A stretch of 64,000 nucleotides of DNA from positions 62,001 to 126,000 of the forward strand of contig CAMBNV010000002.1 in assembly GCA_945869195.1 (NCBI GenBank), read 5' to 3'. This document shows positions 20,630 to 27,921 of this stretch, one piece after another. Position numbers and translations under genes: made by a program. Positions within the stretch are counted from its first letter, which is position 1. Each line of letters opens with the position of its first letter. The notes beneath the pieces were generated by a model, which ran no database searches, had not been told where the DNA came from, and worked only from the letters and a program-made list of their open reading frames with translations. Source of the stretch: Gemmatimonas phototrophica. GTDB lineage: Bacteria > Gemmatimonadota > Gemmatimonadetes > Gemmatimonadales > Gemmatimonadaceae.

Positions 20630-20709
20630 GGGCGGACCCGCGGCCGCGGTCACAGAATTCACAGCGCGCTCCCATTCCCAGCAGCACTCGAACGGAGCAT
20701 TTTTCTCGC

Positions 20710-23070
20710 ATGCATTCAGAAACCACCACTCTCCAGCCCCCCCGTCTGGCGCTGCTCTGGGCGTCGGCGGTGTATGCCGTATCGGCGCTCACTCTCGCCT
20801 GGCCCGCCCTCTTGGGTCGCTTCCTCGTGAGCCCGATTAGCGATCAATACATCGGCGGTTTCCCGGTCCGATCGTTCGCAGCGCAGGTGATGAACGAGAC
20901 GGGGGGATTTCCGCTCTGGAACCCTTATCTCTTTGGGGGAATGCCGTACATCGCGGCCATGCACGGTGACATTTTCTATCCGACCTTTCTGCTCCGCCTC
21001 CTGCTGCCGGTCGACGCGGGCATGACGTGGGGGATGATCCTTCATCTATTCCTCTGCGGTCTGTTCACCTTTTCATTTCTGCGCTCCAACCGCCTCTCGT
21101 TCTGGGCGTCGCTCGTGGGCGGACTCGCCTTCATGTTGAGCGGCCCTATTGCCGGACTCGTGTCGCCAGGTCACGACGGCAAACTCTTCATCTCCGCTCT
21201 CTTCCCGCTGATGTTGCTGACGCTCAACTGGGGCGTGCGCGACGGCAAACACTGGGCATGGGGCGTCCTTGCACTGGTGTCCGGATTGGGTGTGCTCACG
21301 CCGCATCCGCAGCTATACCAGTACATGCTCCTCGGCGCGGGGGCCTACGGCCTGATGCTCGCGTTCGGCGGAGAGACCAAGATTCCGACGTCGACCGCCA
21401 TCGCCCGACTCGCAATGGCTCTCGCCGGCATTCTGCTCGGCTGGCTCATCGGCGCGATCCAGTACCTACCCGTCTTCGAGTACATCCCGTGGTCGCCACG
21501 TGCGGGCGGAAAGGGCTGGGACCACGCCGTGAGCTATTCAATGCCGCCGGAAGAACTCCTTAACGGCTATCTCCCACAGTTTTCCGGTATCCTCAACGAC
21601 TATTGGGGACGGAACGGGATTCACTTCCATTCCGACTATATCGGCGTCACCGTCCTGTTTCTCGCAGTCGCTGGATTCTTCTGGGGACGTCGTGCCGAGG
21701 CGCGGTTCTGGCTCGGCTTTCTCATTGTCTCGGTGCTCTGGTCGCTCGGCGGCTTTACACCGTTCTATGGGATCGTGTACGCGATCGTGCCAGGTGCGCA
21801 GTTCTTCCGTGCGCCAAGTACCTTCTTCTACCTCGCGATGTTTGCGCTCGCTGTCCTCGCTGCACGCGGGACCGAACAGCTGCTGTCACAGGGGTTTTCC
21901 CGGAGGTACCTCTACGCGTGGATTGGCTTTGGCTCGGCCATACTGCTCCTCGCCGTGACGGGCGCCCTGCGCGAGATCTTCATCGCCCTGGTGCCCGACG
22001 GACGGATGGAGGATTTCAATAACCCTGCGACGCGCGCCGCGATGAGCGTGGGAGCCATTCGTTCGCTCTTCGTGGTACTGGCACTGGTCGGTCTCTCCCT
22101 GTTGCTCGCCAGCAGGAGGATTGCGGTTACGCTAGCGGCGGCGGCACTCGCCACCCTGCTCGTCGTCGATCTCTGGAGCGTCGAGCGGCTCTACTGGACG
22201 TTCTCCGCGCCGGCCTCAGAGTTGTACGCCTCCGACCCGATCATCGACTACATCAGGGCGCAGCCGGAGCCCGGACGCACCTTCGCTACCCTCGTAGCCG
22301 CGCCACCGGCAGGTCGGGACCCGTTCCTCGGCGGTGACGCCTACATGGTGCACGGCATCCGACTGGTCACCGGCTATCATGGCAACCAGATTGGGCGGTA
22401 CGACAGGCTCTACGGTGCGGACCGCGGTCTGTCGAACATCGCCAATCCCGTCTTTTGGAAGATCGCGAACGTGCGCTGGATGATTTACAACGACTCCACG
22501 CCGATTATCCCTGGGCTCGAACGCGTCATGGGGCCTGTACTTAATGCGGCTGGTACGCCCGTCTGGCTCTTCAAGGTCCCGGGCGATAACCCGGCCGCCT
22601 GGGTCACTCCAGCGATCATGAAGCAGCCGGACGCTGTGGTGGAGTCGGCTCTCAACGATTCGCGATTTCCGGCCGCCAGCATCGCACTCTTCGCGCCCGA
22701 CGCTCCGGTCGAGGGTCAGGCCCTCACGGAGGCTCCGGATTCGCTGAGCATCCGGACCAGCGTTCCGACCTACGACCCGGGACACATCGTCGTCGAACTC
22801 AGCGAGCCGGCGCCGGCAGGCTCTGCGCTCATGGTTTCTGAGAACTACTACCCGGGCTGGACCGCCACGATCGACGGAAAGCCTGCCGCGGTGCATCGCG
22901 CTAACCTCTCGCTGATGGGGGTGCCGCTGCCCGCTGGCGCGACGAAGATCGAACTCATCTTCACGAGTCCTAGCTTCGAGCGCGGTAAGTTGATCACCCT
23001 CGTCGCGATCGCGCTGGCACTGCTGGCGATCGGGGCAGGGACCCTCGCCTCTCGGCCACGTCATGTCTGA
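20710..23070 (+). CDS. YfhO-family polytopic membrane protein (GT-C-like)
   Basis: Large inner-membrane protein of 786 residues with roughly 11-13 hydrophobic helices in the first about 500 residues and one at the C-terminus, separated by a soluble domain of about 220 residues. Family features are SDQYIGGFPVRSFAAQ, GGFPLWNPYLFGGMP near the first outer loop (acidic residue and aromatic cluster as in GT-C enzymes) and SENYYPGWTATIDGKPA near 715. B. subtilis YfhO is linked to lipoteichoic acid glycosylation; here the DPM1-like gene that overlaps it by 8 bp could make the polyprenyl-phosphate sugar donor. Function beyond that is inferred. Confidence 0.85.
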   Translation: MHSETTTLQPPRLALLWASAVYAVSALTLAWPALLGRFLVSPISDQYIGGFPVRSFAAQVMNETGGFPLWNPYLFGGMPYIAAMHGDIFYPTFLLRLLLPVDAGMTWGMILHLFLCGLFTFSFLRSNRLSFWASLVGGLAFMLSGPIAGLVSPGHDGKLFISALFPLMLLTLNWGVRDGKHWAWGVLALVSGLGVLTPHPQLYQYMLLGAGAYGLMLAFGGETKIPTSTAIARLAMALAGILLGWLIGAIQYLPVFEYIPWSPRAGGKGWDHAVSYSMPPEELLNGYLPQFSGILNDYWGRNGIHFHSDYIGVTVLFLAVAGFFWGRRAEARFWLGFLIVSVLWSLGGFTPFYGIVYAIVPGAQFFRAPSTFFYLAMFALAVLAARGTEQLLSQGFSRRYLYAWIGFGSAILLLAVTGALREIFIALVPDGRMEDFNNPATRAAMSVGAIRSLFVVLALVGLSLLLASRRIAVTLAAAALATLLVVDLWSVERLYWTFSAPASELYASDPIIDYIRAQPEPGRTFATLVAAPPAGRDPFLGGDAYMVHGIRLVTGYHGNQIGRYDRLYGADRGLSNIANPVFWKIANVRWMIYNDSTPIIPGLERVMGPVLNAAGTPVWLFKVPGDNPAAWVTPAIMKQPDAVVESALNDSRFPAASIALFAPDAPVEGQALTEAPDSLSIRTSVPTYDPGHIVVELSEPAPAGSALMVSENYYPGWTATIDGKPAAVHRANLSLMGVPLPAGATKIELIFTSPSFERGKLITLVAIALALLAIGAGTLASRPRHV

Positions 23071-23785
23071 GCGCGCCCTCATTATTACGCCGACCTACAA
23101 CGAGCGCGCCAACGTGGTGGTGCTTGTCGAGCGAGTGCTTGCGCAGGATCCGCGGCTCGAAATTCTTTTCGTCGACGACAACTCTCCCGACGGCACCGGC
23201 GACATTATCGCCCGGATCGCCGCGACGAACAGCCGCGTCCACCTGTTACGGCGTCCCGGAAAACTCGGGCTTGGCACCGCCTATCGTGACGGCTTCCGCT
23301 GGGCCCTGCAGCGGGACTACGAACTGATCTTCGAGATGGATGCCGATTTCAGCCATGATCCGTCCCACCTGAGTGAGTTTCTCTCGGCGGCCGAGCGTGC
23401 TGATTTTGTCCTCGGGTCGCGGTACCTCAACGGGAAGGTGACGGTGGTGAACTGGCCAATTTCCCGGCTCATTCTCAGCTACGGGGCCAATATCTACGCC
23501 CGATGGGTCACCGGAATGCAGCTCTGGGACGCAACCGGCGGGTTCAAGTGCTTTCACCGTCGCGTGCTGGCGGCAATAGATCTCGACGACGTCCGGTCGA
23601 ACGGATACGCATTCCAGATCGAGATGTCGTTTCGCGCGATGCGAAAGGGATTTGTGCCGGTCGAGATTCCGATTGTCTTCGCCGACCGGACTGAGGGGGA
23701 GAGCAAGATGAGCGGCCACATCGTCCGCGAGGCCATCACCATGGTCTGGCGACTGCGCTGGTGGTCGATCATAGGCCGGGTATGA
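23063..23785 (+). CDS. Polyprenol monophosphomannose synthase-like glycosyltransferase (GT2)
   Basis: Soluble 240-residue DPM1-type enzyme expected to load a hexose onto polyprenyl phosphate. Motifs: ITPTYNERANVVVLVERVL, FVDDNSPDGTGDII, RPGKLGLGTAYRDGF, the DxD motif in FEMDADFSHDP, and the C-terminal FADRTEGESKMSGHIV. It lacks the C-terminal membrane helices seen in the paralogue at 14953. The start overlaps yfhO by 8 bp and the end overlaps dapF (ATGA), so all three are probably on one transcript. Confidence 0.88.
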   Translation: MSERALIITPTYNERANVVVLVERVLAQDPRLEILFVDDNSPDGTGDIIARIAATNSRVHLLRRPGKLGLGTAYRDGFRWALQRDYELIFEMDADFSHDPSHLSEFLSAAERADFVLGSRYLNGKVTVVNWPISRLILSYGANIYARWVTGMQLWDATGGFKCFHRRVLAAIDLDDVRSNGYAFQIEMSFRAMRKGFVPVEIPIVFADRTEGESKMSGHIVREAITMVWRLRWWSIIGRV

Positions 23786-24591
23786 AGTTCTGGAAGATGT
23801 CTGGGTCGGGCAATGACTTCGTCTTCGTGGACGCTCGCGAGGATGATCTCCTTGGTCGCCGCGCCGCCGATCCAGAGTTCGTTCGAATGATTTGCGCCCA
23901 ACATACCGGGATCGGCGCAGACGGGCTTGCAATCATTCAACATGCTGCTGCTCAAGACTTTACGCTATCATACCTCAACCGTGATGGGAGCGTTGGAGAG
24001 CTCTGTGGCAATGCCTCACTCTGTGCGACGCGGCTCGCTGTGGAGTTGGGGATTGCCGACCCAGCCGGCCTCACATTTGCCACCAAAGCCGGGGTCGTAC
24101 GGGGCCGGATTCGGGACGGCCAACCAGAGGTGGACCTGCAGTCGCCCACCGGCCTTCGCCCAGACGCCGGTTTCTCCAAGCTCCTCGGAGAAACCAGGAT
24201 CGGCCTGGTCAATACCGGAGTACCGCACCTGGTCGTACGTACAGAGGACGCCAACCTAGTCGAACTCAGCGTGCGGGGGCCCGAGCTCCGCTACCACGAG
24301 TCTCTACCGGCCGGCGCCAACGTCAACTGGGTCTCTCCGTCGACAGACGGCGCGTGGAGGATGCGGACGTACGAGCGGGGCGTGGAGGCAGAGACGCTAG
24401 CATGCGGGACTGGGGCAGTCGCCTGCGCCGTTCTACTGGCTGCCTGGGGAGAGGTCGGCGAAATAGCGCGACTGCAGTCGAGGTCCGGCCACATCCTCAC
24501 GGTCACGCTCCGCAAAACACCCGAGGAGCTCCTGCCTTCGTTGGCCGGCGAAGGCCGCCTGGTCTTCGAGGGAGTGCTCAACGAGGGCTGA
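23782..24591 (+). CDS. dapF: Diaminopimelate epimerase
   Basis: PLP-independent epimerase converting LL- to meso-diaminopimelate for lysine and peptidoglycan. The 269-residue protein begins KMSGSGNDFVFVD and has the two catalytic cysteines, Cys75 (GELCGNASLC) and Cys208 (TLACGTGAVA), plus QHTGIGADG. The first cysteine motif, CGNASLC, departs from the common CGNGxRC. The ATG at 23782 overlaps the previous stop; an in-frame GTG at 23761 lies inside the upstream gene. It is the last + strand gene before the dif-like site. Confidence 0.92.
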   Translation: MKFWKMSGSGNDFVFVDAREDDLLGRRAADPEFVRMICAQHTGIGADGLAIIQHAAAQDFTLSYLNRDGSVGELCGNASLCATRLAVELGIADPAGLTFATKAGVVRGRIRDGQPEVDLQSPTGLRPDAGFSKLLGETRIGLVNTGVPHLVVRTEDANLVELSVRGPELRYHESLPAGANVNWVSPSTDGAWRMRTYERGVEAETLACGTGAVACAVLLAAWGEVGEIARLQSRSGHILTVTLRKTPEELLPSLAGEGRLVFEGVLNEG

Positions 24592-24676
24592 GTGGGCTCC
24601 GTGGGTGATCGGAGGTCGCTTCTCAGTACAAAAAGACCATTCATGGACCAAATATCCACAGTCTTTGAGGAGTAGT

Positions 24677-24704
24677 GGTTTACATAATACATATTATCGG
24701 TAGT
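24677..24704 (-). other. dif-like site for XerC/XerD chromosome dimer resolution
   Basis: Read on the - strand, 28 bp divide into an 11-bp XerC-type arm ACTACCGATAA, a 6-bp centre TATGTA and an 11-bp XerD-type arm TTATGTAAACC. From memory of the B. subtilis dif sequence, the XerD arm matches at 10 of 11 positions and the XerC arm at 8 of 11. The E. coli dif shares the TTATGT core and inner ATAA. The site sits in an AT-rich 255-bp gap exactly where gene direction flips from + to -, as expected at a terminus. Binding has not been shown. Confidence 0.82.
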
Positions 24705-24776
24705 ATGCTGGCCCGGCGACGGTAGTCACGGCCACTCCCCTCCGCCGGCACCGAGCGGACCATTCCTTCCCCGATA

Positions 24777-24813
24777 ATCGAAGGGCCCGGCATTAACGGC
24801 CGGGCCCTTCGAT
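24777..24813. terminator. Perfect inverted repeat between convergent transcription units
   Basis: Two 14-bp arms (ATCGAAGGGCCCGG and its exact complement) flank a 9-base loop. It lies between dapF (+) and the TPR gene (-), so it could stop transcription from both sides. There is no clear T-run on either side, which is a weakness for an intrinsic terminator. Confidence 0.65.
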
Positions 24814-24846
24814 AAAGTGATATCTGAGGTTCTGCCCTGCGGTCGA

Positions 24847-25500
24847 CTACGGCTTCGCGATCAACTCGCCACGCCGGACCTTCGCTTCGCCCGCGAACGG
24901 TGAGTCCTCGCGAAGTGCAATCGCGTCATACAGCTTCGTGGCGCCCGAGATGTCGTTGGACGATCCGAGATTTCTGGCCTGCTCCATAAGGTGCATGTCT
25001 CGGTCATTCGGAAAGGCGGCGTCCGAGGCGGCAGTGGCGAACGCGGCCGCGGCCTCCGCTGGCTTCCCGGTCGACTCAAGCCCCGCGCCGATGAGCGCAC
25101 GAATGCCTGAGCGCAGAGCCCGTGGAGCGCCGCCGACGATCGCTTCGAGTTGCGCGATTCCCTCGACGTACTGGCCCTGCTCAAAAAGAACCTGTGCGAT
25201 CAGCATCGTCGCCTGCGTGCCCGCGGTGGTGCCGCGGTAACGCGTCGAGATTTTCTCGAGCTCTGGCTGGGCCAGGAACTTATTTCCCGAAAGGAAGGTC
25301 GACTCCGCTCCCTGAAACGCGGTGCCAGCCCTCGCCTCCCGAATCTGCCCGGAGCGGCTCCAGAGCATGAGTCCGCCCGCCGCCGCGGCGACCACGATCG
25401 CGCCGATGATGATCTGCTTCTTGTAGATCAGCCACGTCTCTGCAAAGTTCTCGGGCTCGATGGTCGGCATCGGACGTGCCGCCTCTCCGGTCTTGGTCAT
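24847..25500 (-). CDS. Single-pass membrane protein with TPR-like repeats (YfgM-like)
   Basis: The 217-residue protein has a short cytoplasmic N-terminus, one membrane helix at about 31-49 (IIIGAIVVAAAAGGLMLW) and an exported-side region of alpha-helical repeats (about 60-210: EKISTRYRGTTAGTQATMLIAQ, FEQGQYVEGIAQLEAIV, GAGLESTGKPAEAAAAF) of the tetratricopeptide kind. This layout matches the YfgM/TPR_21 group, whose E. coli member assists SecYEG-linked chaperones. It stands alone: convergent with dapF, and upstream is the tRNA gene. The specific role is unknown. Confidence 0.7.
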   Translation of the reverse strand: MTKTGEAARPMPTIEPENFAETWLIYKKQIIIGAIVVAAAAGGLMLWSRSGQIREARAGTAFQGAESTFLSGNKFLAQPELEKISTRYRGTTAGTQATMLIAQVLFEQGQYVEGIAQLEAIVGGAPRALRSGIRALIGAGLESTGKPAEAAAAFATAASDAAFPNDRDMHLMEQARNLGSSNDISGATKLYDAIALREDSPFAGEAKVRRGELIAKP

Positions 25501-25601
25501 GCGGGCATTTTCGGGTATGGGGTCTGGCGCGCGCCGGCAATCTGCGCGGCTCGCGAACTGCGAAAACTAGTCTGACACTGTCTGTAGCAGAAGGCGCTCC
25601 A

Positions 25602-25675
25602 TGCCCCCGGGCGGACTCGAACCGCCGACCTGCGGTTTAGGAAACCGTCGCTCTATCCACCTGAGCTACGGGGGC
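25602..25675 (-). tRNA. tRNA-Arg (anticodon CCT)
   Basis: The 74-nt cloverleaf has acceptor arms GCCCCCG/CGGGGGC with discriminator A, D-arm region TAGCTCAGGTGGATAGAGC, anticodon loop TTCCTAA (CCT, reading AGG), variable loop AGGTC and T-arm GGCGG-TTCGAGT-CCGCC. The outermost anticodon-stem pair is an A-C mismatch. The 3' CCA is not encoded. An integrase remnant ends 24 bp upstream of its 5' end; tRNA-Arg(CCT) genes are common attachment sites, though usually at the 3' end. Confidence 0.95.
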
Positions 25676-25699
25676 GTTGGTTGGTACGGTTGAACTTAG

Positions 25700-26130
25700 C
25701 TACCCAACCGCTCTTCCAATATTCGCCGACTGTGCCGTTCCTGTGCCGTTGTCCTCGAATCTCTTGGTGACAGCGCGGGACAGGTCGGCGGCGTCGATGA
25801 TGTTGTAGCGGTCAAACATATCACGGGTCTTCCATCCGCAAAGGCGCATTATCTCGCCTTCGCGCACGCCGGTGCGCCAGAAGTCGCGGGCGGCCGTGCG
25901 CCTGAGATCGTGAAAGAGCCGGTCAGGGACGCCAGCCGCCTTGGTCGCTCGCGCCCCGACCTTTCGGAAGTCGCCGACCGGCCTGCCCTTTCGGTGGAAT
26001 ACCAGCAGGCCCTGACGCGCGCACAGCCGGTCCAGCAGCAGGGTGCGCAACTCCGCAGCGCCGGCCAGCGGAAACTCACAGGCGTCGTCGCCCTTGATCT
26101 GCGCCTGACTGATTCGGATGGAGCGTTCTG
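25700..26130 (-). pseudogene. Phage-type tyrosine integrase, C-terminal remnant
   Basis: The frame encodes the end of an integrase: ACEFPLAGAAELRTLL, LVFHRKGRPVGDFRK, then the catalytic His and Arg in FHDLRRTAARD, the Trp in LCGWKTRD (Trp is also found at this position in Cre) and nucleophile Tyr in FDRYNI. The N-terminal DNA-binding part and the box I Arg are missing: upstream of about 26130 the frame runs into a piece of ccmA. No start codon in its own context is seen, so no working enzyme is expected. Resembles integrases of alphaproteobacterial islands. Confidence 0.8.
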
Positions 26131-26304
26131 CCCCAACCCCCGCAGACCGGCCACGATGCGGATCAGGCTCGATTTGCAGTTGCCGTTGGTTCCGATGATC
26201 TGGCAGGCCTCGCCGCTGCGCAGTTCCAGCGACAGGCCCCTGAATAGCACGCGATCCCCCCGGCGGCAGGCGGGATCGCTGGCAGTGAAGGTGCACACTT
26301 GCAT
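26131..26304 (-). pseudogene. ccmA: ccmA (haem exporter ATP-binding protein), N-terminal fragment
   Basis: The first about 55 residues of a CcmA-like ABC ATPase are present from the ATG at 26304: PACRRGDRVLFRGLSLELRSGE, then a Walker A region GTNGNCKSSL that should read GxNGxGKSS, so the motif glycine is replaced by Cys. After LIRIVAGL the similarity stops and the sequence crosses into the integrase remnant in another frame. CcmA acts in system I cytochrome c maturation in Proteobacteria; no other ccm gene is present. Truncation and the Walker A change both argue against function. Confidence 0.72.
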
Positions 26305-26370
26305 GGAACAGCGCGAAAGGGGATGTTTAGCGACGTGCCAAGGAGAGCGCTCCAAACTCAAATCCGTCTA

Positions 26371-26479
26371 CCCTGAGTTGGTCGAAGGGCTGTTCTGGCT
26401 CTTGGGGTTGGGCATGGGGCACCAAGAGAAGTGCAGCCGTAGACCTGCGCGGTCGCCTTCGGCTCGACAAGCTCAGGGG
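26371..26479. repeat. Pair of inverted short repeats containing TGAGxTxGTCGAAGG
   Basis: The left copy (26371-26389) reads CCCTGAGTTGGTCGAAGG. The right copy (26456-26479) is a near-complement, its reverse strand being CCCTGAGCTTGTCGAG followed by CCGAAGG. They flank about 66 bp between ccmA' and phhB. Short palindromic units with this wording are familiar from sphingomonad intergenic regions (established from general knowledge, not searched here). Confidence 0.65.
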
Positions 26480-26505
26480 AAGCGGAGATGGGAAGGAACG
26501 AATCG

Positions 26506-26796
26506 ATGCCGATTGCCAAGCTCACTGATGCCGAGTGCGATGCGGCACTTGCCGGTCTTCCAGACTGGTCGCTGCGTGACGATGGCCTTGCCATCATGCG
26601 CCGCTTCAAGTTCGCGGATTTCAGCGAAGCCTTTGCCTTCATGACCCGGGTCGCGCTGCTGGCTGAGAAAGTGAATCACCATCCGGAGTGGGCGAATGTC
26701 TGGAACCGGGTGGATATTACGCTGACCACGCATGACGCGAACGGGCTAAGCAAGCGCGATGTGGATATGGCTCAGGCGATAGGGGAGATGCTCTGA
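26506..26796 (+). CDS. phhB: 4a-hydroxytetrahydrobiopterin dehydratase (pterin carbinolamine dehydratase)
   Basis: Dehydrates 4a-hydroxytetrahydrobiopterin in recycling of the cofactor of aromatic amino acid hydroxylases. The 96-residue protein has the full family length and the motif [24 protein letters not shown] with the His-His-Pro-Glu-Trp active-site block. The ATG at 26506 follows GGAAGG by 9 bp; an ATG 18 bp upstream is possible. It is the only + strand gene to the right of the dif-like site and is divergent from the ccmA fragment. Wording is close to sphingomonad proteins, which suggests transfer. No phenylalanine hydroxylase gene is nearby. Confidence 0.88.
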   Translation: MPIAKLTDAECDAALAGLPDWSLRDDGLAIMRRFKFADFSEAFAFMTRVALLAEKVNHHPEWANVWNRVDITLTTHDANGLSKRDVDMAQAIGEML

Positions 26797-26818
26797 TGCG
26801 CATTTCGACTTACGCATT

Positions 26819-27445
26819 TCATGGCGCACTGCCCGCCGCCGCGGCCGGGTCATGGGCTGCCTCCCCCGCGGCGTACGATCGGATGTAGTCCACCTCGATG
26901 CGGAACGGCCCGTCCTGGCCATCGGCCATGTACAGCCCCACGCCACGGATTTGCGCCAAGTCGATCGGTGTGGCGCTAACCGCCTGTCCGAAGATGGTGC
27001 TGCGGAGCGCGCTAAAGGGGAGACGGACCAATGTCCATTCCGCCGTCGTGGAAAACTGGGCGCGGCGCGAGACGCTCCGTGCGTAGCGGCGGAGCCCGTC
27101 GTCCACCTCGAGTTCAAACTGGCGCCCGCTGCCGCGGACGCGGAGCTCAATCCCCACTGCGCCCGTCAGGTCGACCGGGCGTCGCGCCCGGACCGAGGTG
27201 AAGCCGCCGCCCTGCGTGACTAGCGTGCCGGTGAAGCGGAGAGTGCCATCCTGCACCACCACGAAGCCCGCCGAACGGCCGCCCATGACTCCGTCGTTCA
27301 CCACCTCCCACGATGCCTCGTCGGCCCGGTTGAACGCGAACAGGGTGACGGGCACTGCTGCCGCTGTCGTGGCCGGGCCGGGGCCCGCGCTGGCGCCAAA
27401 CAGTAAGGTCAACCCCAGCCGCCAAGGCAGCAGCAGCGATCGCAT
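26819..27445 (-). CDS. CIA30-family protein, probably exported
   Basis: Bacterial relative of complex I intermediate-associated protein 30, a beta-sandwich carbohydrate-binding-like domain. From the ATG at 27445 the product is 208 residues with a hydrophobic leader (about 1-32) and the family block WEVVNDGVMGGRSAGF, GGGFTSVRARR, IELRVRGSGRQFELEV and the C-terminal DLAQIRGVGLYMADGQDGPFRIEVDYI. An in-frame GTG at 27490 is possible but adds residues with no family match. Bacterial members have no established function. Its end lies 22 bp from the end of phhB, convergent. Confidence 0.8.
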   Translation of the reverse strand: MRSLLLPWRLGLTLLFGASAGPGPATTAAAVPVTLFAFNRADEASWEVVNDGVMGGRSAGFVVVQDGTLRFTGTLVTQGGGFTSVRARRPVDLTGAVGIELRVRGSGRQFELEVDDGLRRYARSVSRRAQFSTTAEWTLVRLPFSALRSTIFGQAVSATPIDLAQIRGVGLYMADGQDGPFRIEVDYIRSYAAGEAAHDPAAAAGSAP

Positions 27446-27921
27446 GCCGAAACTCGGCTGTCTGCTGCAACGCAACGTTAGATAGGACACGCTAAGATCT
27501 CGGGTTGCAAGGAAAAAAGAGGGGCCAAGCAGACCATTCCGGCCAGCTCATATGTGAATCCGTCCTCAGAACCAACGAACGCTACTATTCCCATCAGCAC
27601 GAGCGCCGCTGTGCCAAGAAGTCCGCCACGGAGTGAGCTGCTCTTTCGCTTCCGGCGAACCTCGTCCGAGAACGCTTTGTGGTGTGTTCCTCTTTATCTG
27701 CGGCTGGCTTATTGACAACTTCGAGCTGCTTTTCCCCAGGAAGATCCACCCCGCTATTTGCAGCGATGAGGTAGGTTACTGCCGTCCCAAAGGGGAAGAG
27801 GGGCGCAGCCCATGGGGAAGAAACAACCGAGGGCAAAGGAGGGTCCAAGCCATCCGCCGGCGTTCATCGCTGCACGCTGACCGTCAAGCCGCGCTTGCGC
27901 TAGGCGCTGCACCGCGGACGG
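27446..27921. other. 476-bp stretch without a supported intact gene
   Basis: Between the CIA30-family gene and the secreted Gly/Ser-rich protein there is no intact gene. The stretch holds the doubtful remnant at 27478-27848, a run of T on the - strand near 27520, and the left arm of an imperfect hairpin (27877-27885 with 27917-27925, nine paired bases and a 31-base loop) that covers the stop codon of the gene at 27922. Confidence 0.5.
27478..27848 (-). pseudogene. Possible frameshifted remnant of a small membrane protein
   Basis: One frame (about 27848-27660) encodes AAPLFPFGTAVTYLIAANSG and a charged stretch ending near VVNKPAADKEEH. A second frame takes over near 27670 and continues through a basic stretch, a hydrophobic segment (LLGTAALVLMGIVAFVGS) and a Phe/Leu-rich tail to a TAA at 27478. 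The two halves together look like one short membrane protein broken by a frameshift. No family was recognised and this may be chance; base composition here is visibly less GC-rich than the neighbours. Confidence 0.28.

Noticed and set aside
25700-26296. The integrase-bearing frame read as one intact 198-codon gene
   Set aside because: Its first about 56 codons are out-of-frame ccmA sequence, so the start is artificial and the protein would lack the core-binding domain and the first catalytic Arg.
27474-27490. GTTAGAT next to GCAAC, resembling one end of an integron attC site
   Set aside because: No matching inverse core and no paired arm at a suitable distance on either strand, and no integron integrase in the window.
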